Made by a program: the position numbers and the translations under genes. Of a stretch of DNA of 34,495 nucleotides, positions 16,710-23,586 are shown piece by piece. Source of the DNA: an uncultured Succinivibrionaceae bacterium (GTDB taxonomy: Bacteria > Pseudomonadota > Gammaproteobacteria > Enterobacterales > Succinivibrionaceae). The notes under the pieces were generated by a model, which did no database searches, was not told the origin of the DNA, and saw nothing but the letters and a program-made list of their open reading frames with translations. The stretch covers positions 1 through 34,495 of the forward strand of contig CALXNU010000018.1 of assembly GCA_944389835.1 (NCBI GenBank), given 5' to 3'. Each line of letters opens with the position of its first letter. The first letter of the stretch is position 1.

Positions 16710-18377
16710 ATGCATAATGCACAGTTAGTTGGTGGAGATATCGCAAATTTTGTACCCATAGGTCTTGATGGCGTTCCAGTTTATATGAGTGCCGAGAGTT
16801 TTATTGATGCGATTGAAAGAACTCCAACTTTAGGTACTAAGTATTCACGCCATTTGGCCAAACCTAAATTTAATGGAGATTTTTCTCATGTAGATTGGTA
16901 TGTACCATTTGCTCCAAGCTCTCAAGATGGTGAATATCGTATTGTCTCTTGGCAGACTGCAAGCCCACAAGAGAAAAGTGCGGCACAAAAGATTTTAGAT
17001 GAATTTGAAGAGGCTTTAGATAGAACAGGGCAGGAGCTTTTAGGTTTAAGCTTAACGGGAGATGCTCGTCTTTTTGCTCACTTTTTAACCGGCGTTCATG
17101 CTACAGAAAACTTACCTGCGGTACATTTCCCAGGGGCTGAGTATGTTTATATTGTAGATGGCATACCAGTAATTACTTTCTGGGGCTTTCTAAGGCCAGG
17201 ACAGAATACGCAAAACAGTCCTTTTGCAATTTTAAAAGAACCAAGCGCCTCTTTTAGTGCCCAAGCGCCAAAAGCTGCCGCCGCCGCTGCTGCTGGTGCT
17301 AGTGCAATTCCTCCACAGGATGATGAACCTAATAAAAGAAAGTTTGGCTTTGGCTTTTTAAAGTGGCTGTTACCTTTATTGTTGCTTTTAGCACTATTGG
17401 CTTTAGCCTTTTTCCTCTTTAGAGGCTGTAGTTCTGATCTGTCATTCCCAGAGCCCACCTTGCCTGAATTAAGTGGGCCTGATGTACCTGATGAAAATAT
17501 TTCTTTACCAGATGTAGATCTGCCAGATGTTGATTTACCAAAGGCAGATCTTCCAGATGTAGATTTACCAGATGTTAATTTACCTGACGTGAACGTTGAT
17601 GGTAGTCTTAATGCAAACTTGCCAGATGTTAATTTACCTAACGTTAATGTTGACGGGGGCAATATTAATGTGAACTTACCTAATGTAAATCTCCCTGATG
17701 TCAATGTTGAAAGAGAGGTGATTAATACCAATGAACCGGAGGTTAATCTTCCAAATGTCAATCTTAATGAAGAAGAGCTTAATGCCAACCTTCAAGTACC
17801 AGATGAGACCTTAGGGCAAATTAAAGAAGATGAAATCCCTATGCTTGAAATAGTGCGCCCTAATACTTCGGAGGTAGCAGAAGGGGTAAATACTTCTAAT
17901 GTACAAGAGGTGGTGACTTCAAATGAAGGAGTCGTAGGTCAAGCTACAACTCCACCTGAACTCAATCAAGGCCAAGTTCCAAATCTTACAAGTAATGTTG
18001 AGCCTGTAGCTTTACAGCTCTCAAATGCTGATTTACAGCAAGGAAATGTACAAGTTCTAAAAGGTCAGTGGCAAACTCGCTCTGGAATGATGGACAGTAC
18101 TACCGGAAGACCATTAAATCTTTCGTATCGTTTTGATGGTCAAAAAGGAGAGCTTGTTGTGCAAAGACAAGACGGTTCGCGCTGTGTCACTCAAGCAAAT
18201 CCAAAGATTATAAATGGCAATCTTGAGATCATCTCTCAAGCTTCAGCTTTATGCCCAGATCAAAGCTCTTATGTGTTACCTAAGATTAAGTGTACGAATA
18301 ATGAGCAAGGCAAGACGGTATGTCATGCAGAATATGAAGGGCAGAAGCCTTTTAGAGTAAGGATGTATGAAAACTAA
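16710..18377 (+). CDS. srfA: SrfA family protein
   Basis: This is a 555-residue single-pass membrane protein of the SrfA family. The N-terminal domain contains the family-like GLDGVPVY, HVDWYVPF and, near residue 155, a GIPVITFWGF segment. After an Ala/Pro-rich linker comes a transmembrane helix at about 218-237, then a striking LPDV-type repeat region at 266-355 and a low-complexity stretch. The C-terminal domain of about 110 residues begins GQWQTRSGMMD and holds four cysteines, probably two disulfides. No signal peptide is present, so the head is cytoplasmic and the tail periplasmic. In Salmonella srfA is immediately upstream of srfB; here it lies about 8 kb downstream of srfC, separated by the vWA/ABC/FGE genes. 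The name virulence effector for this family rests on its regulation by SsrB; a secreted function is not evident from this architecture. Confidence 0.75.
   Translation: MHNAQLVGGDIANFVPIGLDGVPVYMSAESFIDAIERTPTLGTKYSRHLAKPKFNGDFSHVDWYVPFAPSSQDGEYRIVSWQTASPQEKSAAQKILDEFEEALDRTGQELLGLSLTGDARLFAHFLTGVHATENLPAVHFPGAEYVYIVDGIPVITFWGFLRPGQNTQNSPFAILKEPSASFSAQAPKAAAAAAAGASAIPPQDDEPNKRKFGFGFLKWLLPLLLLLALLALAFFLFRGCSSDLSFPEPTLPELSGPDVPDENISLPDVDLPDVDLPKADLPDVDLPDVNLPDVNVDGSLNANLPDVNLPNVNVDGGNINVNLPNVNLPDVNVEREVINTNEPEVNLPNVNLNEEELNANLQVPDETLGQIKEDEIPMLEIVRPNTSEVAEGVNTSNVQEVVTSNEGVVGQATTPPELNQGQVPNLTSNVEPVALQLSNADLQQGNVQVLKGQWQTRSGMMDSTTGRPLNLSYRFDGQKGELVVQRQDGSRCVTQANPKIINGNLEIISQASALCPDQSSYVLPKIKCTNNEQGKTVCHAEYEGQKPFRVRMYEN
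17505..17775 (+). repeat. in-frame LPDV pentapeptide repeat tract in srfA
   Basis: About ninety codons encode reiterated LPDVD, LPDVN and LPNVN pentapeptides, interrupted by VDG spacers. The codons vary between copies (ttacca, ctgcca, cttcca, ttacct), so the repeat is kept at protein level and not as a recent DNA slippage product. It follows the transmembrane helix and would form an acidic, proline-punctuated stalk in the periplasm. Confidence 0.85.
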
Positions 18378-18390
18378 ACTTAAGTTTAGT
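18373..18390 (+). terminator. perfect 18-bp palindrome at the srfA stop, possible weak terminator
   Basis: ACTAAACTTAAGTTTAGT is a perfect palindrome overlapping the srfA stop codon at 18375-18377, and a T-rich stretch containing ATTTTATTTT follows. As RNA it could fold into a 7-bp stem with a TTAA loop. It is AU-rich and thus weak, so it may attenuate rather than end transcription before the two lipoprotein genes. It could instead be a protein-binding site. Confidence 0.35.
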
Positions 18391-18440
18391 ACTTAGGATT
18401 TTATTTTGGGATTTTCAATAAATATTAAAGTGGAGAGTTT

Positions 18441-19202
18441 ATGAGTTTTAAGTTTTTAACAGTTATTGCTACATCTGTGGCTTTAGCTTTAACTGGTTGT
18501 GCAAGTACTTCAGGATCTGGAGATGATTATGATTATTCAGATGCAGATCCTTCTTTAACTAAAGATGAGGCAAATTTCTTCTCAGAGTCTGGTTGGACTG
18601 CTTGTGCAGTAGGTGCGGGAGCGGGCGCTTTAGCTTGTATCATTCGTGGCGGTAATGCTAAGGATATGTTAACTTGTGCTGCAATTGCAGTGCCAGTAGG
18701 CTGCGGCTTATTTATGGGCGGTAATTATCTTTTAGATGAGTTAAGAGTAAATTACAAAACTAAAGAAGCACAGTTAAATCACATGTCTTCTTTAGTTAAG
18801 AAGGATAATGAGAAGCTTGCGTCTTTAAATAAGAGTGCAACTGATTTATTGGCAAGAGATAAAGCAGCTTTAGCTCAAATGGAAAAGGATTTAACTAAAG
18901 GCACGATTACTGCAGATGACATGCATATTAAAGCTACCCAAATGGATAGTAATATTAAGTTCTTAAATGAATCTATTAAGGTCGCTCAAGAAAGACTTAA
19001 GACTTATAACCAAACTCGTGATGAGCTTTTAACCAATCAAAAAGGTGGAAAGGAAAGTTTAAGCGCTGCGGATAAGAAGGCTTTAGCCGCTCTTGATAAG
19101 CAAATTGCAGATCTTGAGGTAGCAATTAAAGAGGCTCAACAATCTGCTTTAGCCTATGCTGATATCCGCAATGGTATTCATGCAGAAGGCGGAGCTGCTT
19201 AA
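18441..19202 (+). CDS. coiled-coil lipoprotein
   Basis: This 253-residue protein has a lipoprotein signal ending in the lipobox LTGC, with lipidated Cys20 followed by Ala and Ser; the absence of Asp at +2 predicts outer-membrane sorting. After an acidic spacer, residues about 50-95 form a small hydrophobic, glycine-rich segment with several cysteines (GAGAGALACIIRGG, CAAIAVPVGCGLFMGG) that could insert into or pack against membrane. The remainder is long charged helix and probable coiled coil. I do not recognise a named family. It follows srfA after 63 nt, with its own Shine-Dalgarno GGAG. In TagQRST modules, the outer-membrane lipoprotein TagQ recruits TagR; this protein or the next could play that part, on position and type alone. 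Confidence 0.75.
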   Translation: MSFKFLTVIATSVALALTGCASTSGSGDDYDYSDADPSLTKDEANFFSESGWTACAVGAGAGALACIIRGGNAKDMLTCAAIAVPVGCGLFMGGNYLLDELRVNYKTKEAQLNHMSSLVKKDNEKLASLNKSATDLLARDKAALAQMEKDLTKGTITADDMHIKATQMDSNIKFLNESIKVAQERLKTYNQTRDELLTNQKGGKESLSAADKKALAALDKQIADLEVAIKEAQQSALAYADIRNGIHAEGGAA

Positions 19203-19218
19203 GATTTAGGAGATGAAA

Positions 19219-19698
19219 GTGAAAAGATTGTTATTTTTAGTACCTGCTTTATTTTTAGCAGGTTGTACGATGACTGCTGAGCAATGTGATCCATCAAGTG
19301 ATCCAGGCTTTTTTAATAAAATCGGTTGCACGGTTTCTGGTTCTTATGCAGAGCGTGTGGATACTAAAGAGCAGGATCTTAAGGCGCTTGAGACTGAAAA
19401 TGAGCGTTTAAGAGCACTTCATGCCTCTATTAATAGTGAGATTGTTTTAGTTGAAGGTTCTATGGCGCAAAGACAAGCTCAGCTTAATCAAATTGAGGGG
19501 CAATTAAGCGATCTAAGATCTTCTTTGGCTTCCAAAAATCAATTAAGTCAGGAACTTGAAAACAAGCTTTCTCAAATTGAATCTCAAGTTTCTACTATGC
19601 AAAATACCCCAGCTTCTGCATCTATTTTAGAAAAGCAGGCACAGTTGGAGAAGCTTCAAACAGAATATGAAGAGCTTTTAACTATGTCATCCTATTAA
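19219..19698 (+). CDS. small coiled-coil lipoprotein
   Basis: Counting from GTG 19219, this 159-residue protein has a short lipoprotein signal with lipobox LAGC (Cys16), followed by a cysteine-containing motif CDPSSDPGFFNKIGCTVSG and then a nearly continuous Leu/Glu/Gln-rich coiled coil to the C-terminus. Residue +2 is Thr, predicting outer-membrane anchoring. The start is decided by the ribosome site: AGGAG at 19208-19212 touches the ATG at 19213 directly, but lies 6 nt before the in-frame GTG at 19219, which also gives a normal lipoprotein N-terminus. It is the last gene of the cluster, closed by a strong terminator. The family is not one I can name; the two-cysteine motif before the coiled coil looks conserved enough to search with. 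It could be a TagQ-like anchor. Confidence 0.72.
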   Translation: MKRLLFLVPALFLAGCTMTAEQCDPSSDPGFFNKIGCTVSGSYAERVDTKEQDLKALETENERLRALHASINSEIVLVEGSMAQRQAQLNQIEGQLSDLRSSLASKNQLSQELENKLSQIESQVSTMQNTPASASILEKQAQLEKLQTEYEELLTMSSY

Positions 19699-19725
19699 TT
19701 TAGTTAAAGTAGCTTTAAATGTTGT

Positions 19726-19759
19726 AAACTGCGCTTATTTAGGCGCAGTTTGTATTTTT
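19726..19759 (+). terminator. rho-independent terminator of the srf cluster
   Basis: AAACTGCGC at 19726-19734 pairs perfectly with GCGCAGTTT at 19743-19751 around an 8-nt loop, followed by GTATTTTTA. This is the first strong intrinsic terminator after srfB, about 18 kb upstream, and supports the reading of 1812-19698 as one transcription unit. Confidence 0.8.
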
Positions 19760-19772
19760 AGAGGTGCTTATT

Positions 19773-20249
19773 ATGTCTTTGGAAAAGGCTCGTGAGTATT
19801 TAAAACAATTTAATTTAGATCATGACATTATGGTATTTGATGAGTCATCTGCAACTGTTGATTTAGCTGCAAGGGCTTTACATTGTGAGCCTTGTAGAAT
19901 TGCTAAGACCTTATCTTTTGAAGGCGAGTATGGTCCGATTTTAATTGTTGCCGCAGGTGATACGAAGATTGATAATCACAAGTTTAAAGAGCATTTTCAC
20001 AAGAAAGCTAAGATGCTTAAACCTGAAGTGGTTGAAGATTTAGTAGGTCATGCGATAGGTGGGGTTTGCCCTTTTGGCATTAATGAGGGCGTTGAGGTGT
20101 GGCTTGATTCATCGCTTAAGCGTTTTGATTATGTTTATCCTGCCTGTGGAAGCTCAAATAGTGCGATCCGCTTATCGGTTGAAGATCTATTTAAAATCTC
20201 TAAAGCTAAAGATTACATTGATATTGCAAAAGAAACTCAGTGTGCCTAA
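19773..20249 (+). CDS. YbaK/EbsC family aminoacyl-tRNA deacylase
   Basis: This 158-residue cytoplasmic protein belongs to the YbaK/EbsC group of trans-editing factors, which hydrolyse mischarged tRNAs (for example Cys-tRNAPro in YbaK). Lys45 in CRIAKTL fits the conserved catalytic lysine. Other family features are VAAGDTKIDNHKF, the glycine-rich GHAIGGVCPFGI, and the closing CGSSNSAIRL. The ATG at 19773 was preferred to a GTG at 19764, because GAGG at 19761-19764 lies 8 nt upstream of the ATG. It stands alone between two terminators and is unrelated to its neighbours. The exact amino-acid specificity cannot be read from the sequence; YbaK, ProX and other single-domain members are alternatives. 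Confidence 0.88.
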   Translation: MSLEKAREYLKQFNLDHDIMVFDESSATVDLAARALHCEPCRIAKTLSFEGEYGPILIVAAGDTKIDNHKFKEHFHKKAKMLKPEVVEDLVGHAIGGVCPFGINEGVEVWLDSSLKRFDYVYPACGSSNSAIRLSVEDLFKISKAKDYIDIAKETQCA

Positions 20250-20250
20250 A

Positions 20251-20281
20251 TTAAAACGTCTGCTACCAAAGGCAGCAGACG
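20251..20281 (-). terminator. terminator of the minus-strand polyol operon, possibly bidirectional
   Basis: CGTCTGCT at 20257-20264 pairs with AGCAGACG at 20274-20281. On the minus strand the stem is followed by TTTTAATTT, the expected T-rich tail, so it should end the operon running from 23443 to 20326. It also lies just after the deacylase stop at 20249 and may serve that convergent gene. Confidence 0.7.
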
Positions 20282-20325
20282 GAAGCCATACATAGGGTAT
20301 TACTATGATAGGATGTGTTTTAAAC

Positions 20326-21195
20326 TTAAGGTGTAAATTGAGCTTGAGCCATCTTATCTTCAATGTACTTGCGAGCATTTACGATACATTCAAGAGGATT
20401 GGCTACTTTATCTCCCCACATTTCAATTAAGAAAGTGCCACGATAATTTAATTCTTTAAGTTTTTTGAAGATCTCAACAAACTGTACGGTACCTTGGCCA
20501 AATTGCAGATCTCTAAATTGTCCTTTAAAGGTATCAGTTACAGGAAGGGTTTCTTTAAGGTGGATCGCCGCAATTTTATCAATACCAATTTCAAGTTCAT
20601 GGCAGACATCATTGCCCCAGGCGGTTAGATTACCAACATCAGGATAGACAGAGAACCAAGGTGATTTATAGAGTTCATCCCATTTTTTCCATTTAGTAAT
20701 AGAGCTCATAAATGGGGTGTCCATAATTTCCGTAGCCAGCATTACTTGGGCACCTGCTGCATATTCAACAGCCCAACGCATACCTTCAGTATAATTTTCT
20801 AAAGTGCTTTCATCTTGCTCTTCATAGTAGACATCATAACCTGCAAGCTGAATGGTTCTAACACCAATATCAACAGCTAAATCTATGCCTTTTTTCATGA
20901 TGTCATAGGCTCTTTGACGAGTTTTTGCGTCATGACTGCCAAATGGATATTTGCGATGGCCTGAAAGACACATCGTAGGTACGGTAAAATCTAAATCTTG
21001 TTTGAGTTTTACAAAATCAAGACGCTCTTTTTTAGTCCAGTTAAGTCTTTCAAGTTTACTGTCTGACTCATCGACAGAAATCTCAAGAAAATCAAAGCCT
21101 GCCTCTTTGGCTGCTTTAAATTTTTGTTCAAAGCTAAAGTCATTTGGTAAGGCTTTTTCATAGATCCCTAAAGGGTGAATACGTTTTGAAGGCAT
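20326..21195 (-). CDS. L-xylulose-5-phosphate 3-epimerase (UlaE/SgbU family)
   Basis: This is a 289-residue TIM-barrel isomerase that converts L-xylulose-5-phosphate to L-ribulose-5-phosphate. From memory it aligns with E. coli UlaE from the start: LGIYEKALP, FDFLEISVDESD, PTMCLSGHRKYPFGS, and IQLAGYDVYYEE. The metal and active-site residues of the family appear in order as the Glu of ATEIMD, the Asp of YPDVGN, the His of AIHLKE, and the Glu of LIEMWG. It is the last gene of the minus-strand operon after the dehydrogenase and binding protein. The Shine-Dalgarno GGGGAG precedes the ATG at 21195. No other ula or sgb gene is nearby, so ascorbate use is less likely than pentitol or L-xylulose use. 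UlaE and SgbU are functionally alike, so I give no symbol. Confidence 0.9.
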   Translation of the reverse strand: MPSKRIHPLGIYEKALPNDFSFEQKFKAAKEAGFDFLEISVDESDSKLERLNWTKKERLDFVKLKQDLDFTVPTMCLSGHRKYPFGSHDAKTRQRAYDIMKKGIDLAVDIGVRTIQLAGYDVYYEEQDESTLENYTEGMRWAVEYAAGAQVMLATEIMDTPFMSSITKWKKWDELYKSPWFSVYPDVGNLTAWGNDVCHELEIGIDKIAAIHLKETLPVTDTFKGQFRDLQFGQGTVQFVEIFKKLKELNYRGTFLIEMWGDKVANPLECIVNARKYIEDKMAQAQFTP

Positions 21196-21210
21196 AAAAA
21201 ATCTCCCCCT

Positions 21211-21228
21211 CCCTTTTTTTCAAAAGGG
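21211..21228 (-). other. intercistronic hairpin before the epimerase gene
   Basis: CCCTTTT at 21211-21217 pairs with AAAAGGG at 21222-21228 between the binding-protein and epimerase genes of the minus-strand operon. It abuts the purine-rich ribosome site of the epimerase and might modulate its translation or stabilise the upstream mRNA. Confidence 0.4.
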
Positions 21229-21267
21229 AATTTGTTTGATTATCAAAAGGTTAAAATTTAAGTCTTT

Positions 21268-22287
21268 TTATCTTGCTTTGGTTTGCACCTTCAAATAAGG
21301 AACTATGATTTGATGATCTTTAACTGGCAGTCCAATAGTCTTAGATACCAAGTTCTCATCACGGGTATTTAGGTTAATAATTTGTAAAGCAATTTGGCTC
21401 ATGCGCTCGCTATCGTTGCACACTGTTCCTAACATACGTCCGTCACGAATAGCTTCAAGTGCATCAGGGATTGCATCAATGCCTACTACTGGAATAAATT
21501 TTTTGGCATCACCATCTTTTAAGTTATAGCCGTATTGATTTAAAGCCATAATGGCACCTAAGGCCATAGCATCATTGTTGCAAATTACAGCATCAATGTT
21601 ATTGATGGTAAGTTTGCTTATAGCTCTGTCCATGCTATCGAAGGCTTTTTGGAAGTCCCAGTTTGCGTTGGCGGTAAAATCAACTTTGTAATCTAAGCCA
21701 CTTTCATTTAATGAATCGAAGGTAGCCTGAGTTCTTTCAATTGCATCAGTATGATTTGCCTCACCTTTAAGGAGAACTAAATCATAGACACCATTTTGAT
21801 TTCTATCAGAACCTTGATGGGATTTTAGATAATCAATTAAGATTTCAGTTTGATAAATACCAGAGGAGAAGGCATCAGCACCTATATACCAAAGGGTGGC
21901 ATTAGATTTAATAACTTGTGGGTCAACGGCACGATTGAAGAAAATAATTGGTGCACTATTGCTCTCTCTTAAGTTTTGAGCAATGGTCTTAGCGTAGCTT
22001 GTATCAACTAAGTTTAAAAGTAACGGATCATTGTTATTTTTCTTACTTAAAACAAGATCTATTTGCTCGCTTTGCTTGAAGGCATCGTCGGTAGCATCGT
22101 AACTTTTAACATTGACATTATTAAGCTTTGCTTGTTCAAGTAAATCTTGGTTGAAGTTGGCGATGAAAGGATCGCTTTGATTGTAATAAAAAACTTGTAA
22201 ATTAGATGGTGCAGCTTCAGCTGTGGATACAGATAGAGAAACTAATGAGGCAACTAAAGCTAAGCTTAGGGATTTAAGTTTTGGCAT
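21268..22287 (-). CDS. MglB-like periplasmic sugar-binding protein
   Basis: Counting from the ATG at 22287, this is a 339-residue periplasmic binding protein with a Sec signal cleaved near STAEA at about 24-26. It resembles the galactose-binding protein MglB: YYNQSDPFI, the VFFN-like IIFFNRAVD, LLKGEANHTDA, the ligand-contacting CNNDAMALGAI, and GIDAIPDALEAI. The loop DRNQNGVYD, equivalent to the calcium-binding DLNKDGQIQ of MglB, is retained. The longer reading frame starting at 22323 would place twelve residues before the signal peptide and was rejected; GGAG lies 9-10 nt before the ATG at 22287. It lies between the dehydrogenase and the epimerase without its own ATPase or permease. It either delivers a second ligand to the RbsAC-like transporter encoded at 26551-29026 or feeds a chemoreceptor. 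Confidence 0.85.
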   Translation of the reverse strand: MPKLKSLSLALVASLVSLSVSTAEAAPSNLQVFYYNQSDPFIANFNQDLLEQAKLNNVNVKSYDATDDAFKQSEQIDLVLSKKNNNDPLLLNLVDTSYAKTIAQNLRESNSAPIIFFNRAVDPQVIKSNATLWYIGADAFSSGIYQTEILIDYLKSHQGSDRNQNGVYDLVLLKGEANHTDAIERTQATFDSLNESGLDYKVDFTANANWDFQKAFDSMDRAISKLTINNIDAVICNNDAMALGAIMALNQYGYNLKDGDAKKFIPVVGIDAIPDALEAIRDGRMLGTVCNDSERMSQIALQIINLNTRDENLVSKTIGLPVKDHQIIVPYLKVQTKAR

Positions 22288-22325
22288 GAATAACGCTCCA
22301 CGAGCAAATAGGAAACAAGCCAATA

Positions 22326-22345
22326 AGGGAGGATAAATCCTCCCT
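22326..22345 (-). other. intercistronic GC-rich hairpin in the minus-strand operon
   Basis: AGGGAGGAT at 22326-22334 is complementary to ATCCTCCCT at 22337-22345. The hairpin sits in the 82-nt gap between the dehydrogenase stop and the binding-protein start. There is no strong T-run after it, so processing, stabilisation or partial attenuation is more likely than full termination. Confidence 0.5.
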
Positions 22346-22369
22346 CTTCATGATAAGGAGTACTTGAAA

Positions 22370-23443
22370 TTAAGGCTTTAAGATTACCTTAACAGCAGCA
22401 GTGCTGTGGGCAACCTCGAAAGCTTCCTTCCAATCATCTAAACCATAGGTGTGGGTGACGATACCCTCTGAGGTCATTAACTTACGTTGTAAGAGGTTAA
22501 TGACGGTGTCATAGCAGTAAGGTCCTAAGTGAGCACCTAAAATATCAAGCTCCTTACGATCGCCGATAATTGACCAATCGGCAGTTACATCAGAACCAAA
22601 GACACTCATTTCAACGAAACGACCAAGCTTGCGGGTCATTTCAAGACCTTGAGTGGCTCCTGATGGGTGACCGGTAGCTTCAATGTAAACATCGCAACCA
22701 TAGCCATCAGTTAATTCAAGAACCTTCTTTAAGGCATCTTCTTTCTTAGGATTGATAACAATATCAGCACCAAACTTCTTGGCAAGCTCTAAACGGTGGT
22801 CGATAGTATCAAGAACGACTAACTTCTTTGGATGCTTTAAGGCAGCAGCTTGAACAATACCTAAGCCTAAGGTACCTGCACCTGCAAGAACTACAACATC
22901 CTCAAATTGAATGTTAGCACGCTCGGTGGTGTGCATGGAGCAGGCCATAGGCTCAATAACAGCGGCATCTTCTAAAGAGAGTTCATCTGGGATCTTGTGG
23001 ATTACGGAGTTCTTGTGGAAGAGCATGTACTCTGCCATACCACCATCGGCAATCTTGCCTTGATAGCCGTACATATCGTGTGGTTGGCACATCCAATATT
23101 TACCTGAGCGGCAGAATTTGCACTTGCCACAAGGAAGGATTTGCTCGGCTAAAATGCGCTCACCCATGTGAACGTCAAAGTACTCTTCAGCACCTTCACC
23201 TAAGGCAACTACAGTACCAAAGAACTCGTGGCCTGGTACAACTGGAGTCTTAACCCATGGATTTGGGCCCCAGAACATCTTAGCGCCAGCTTCGCACTTA
23301 ATATCACCTGCACAAATACCGCAAGCACCAACCTTGATTAAAATCTCATTTGGACCTGGCATTGGGGTATCAATCATTTCAAGGCGATAGTCGTGTGGAC
23401 CGTGGTTAACTAACGCTTTCATCTTTGCTGGAATATCTGACAT
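22370..23443 (-). CDS. zinc-dependent polyol dehydrogenase (EltD-like MDR family)
   Basis: This is a 357-residue medium-chain dehydrogenase/reductase. Catalytic zinc ligands are Cys44 in GACGICAGD and His72-Glu73 in GHEFFG; structural zinc ligands are Cys105, Cys108, Cys111 and Cys119. The nucleotide-binding motif GAGTLGLG follows at about 188. By recall the closest match is the erythritol/L-threitol dehydrogenase EltD of mycobacteria, with shared segments such as YGxDVYIEATGHPSGA, DVTADWSII and LGAHLGPYC. It should oxidise a sugar alcohol with NAD(P)+. Beside an L-xylulose kinase and an L-xylulose-5-P 3-epimerase, the best substrate guess is xylitol or L-arabinitol, oxidised at C4 to L-xylulose. 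It is the first gene of its operon, behind an FNR-type box and a LacI-type operator. Family is certain; substrate is inference. Confidence 0.85.
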   Translation of the reverse strand: MSDIPAKMKALVNHGPHDYRLEMIDTPMPGPNEILIKVGACGICAGDIKCEAGAKMFWGPNPWVKTPVVPGHEFFGTVVALGEGAEEYFDVHMGERILAEQILPCGKCKFCRSGKYWMCQPHDMYGYQGKIADGGMAEYMLFHKNSVIHKIPDELSLEDAAVIEPMACSMHTTERANIQFEDVVVLAGAGTLGLGIVQAAALKHPKKLVVLDTIDHRLELAKKFGADIVINPKKEDALKKVLELTDGYGCDVYIEATGHPSGATQGLEMTRKLGRFVEMSVFGSDVTADWSIIGDRKELDILGAHLGPYCYDTVINLLQRKLMTSEGIVTHTYGLDDWKEAFEVAHSTAAVKVILKP

Positions 23444-23495
23444 CTTTTACTGCCCTCATGTTTATTTAAAATACGAACAAAGTTCGCTGACAATT

Positions 23496-23513
23496 AATGA
23501 TAACGTTGTCATT
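23496..23513. promoter_or_regulatory. LacI-family operator, dehydrogenase operon
   Basis: AATGATAACGTTGTCATT has a central CG and two 9-bp arms differing at one position, the form expected for a LacI-family site. Its core TAACGTTGTCAT is shared with the perfect palindrome at 25476-25491. The probable ligand is the regulator encoded at 23790-24806. Confidence 0.75.
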
Positions 23514-23586
23514 ATGGTTATAACGGGTATGAAAATACGTGATCTTGCTAGCAAATTGGTTTAATTTTAAATTTAAACTGCTATTT

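Noticed and set aside
17505..17775. Possible CRISPR or DNA tandem repeat
   Set aside because: The repeat is a degenerate 15-bp in-frame coding repeat with varying codons and no unique spacers, so it is a protein repeat.
17147..17788. 213-codon minus-strand open frame opposite srfA
   Set aside because: It is the antisense reading of the LPDV repeat and Ala-rich linker (Ser/Thr/Gly/Leu repeats) and overlaps a well-supported gene.
1812..19698. Type VI secretion locus
   Set aside because: No TssB/C sheath, Hcp, VgrG, ClpV, TssJLM or baseplate genes are seen; only the regulatory-type Tag/PpkA-like components are present.
20326..21195. Assignment to an L-ascorbate (ula) operon
   Set aside because: No PTS transporter, lactonase or decarboxylase genes are nearby; the dehydrogenase, kinase and ABC transporter point to a pentitol or L-xylulose route.
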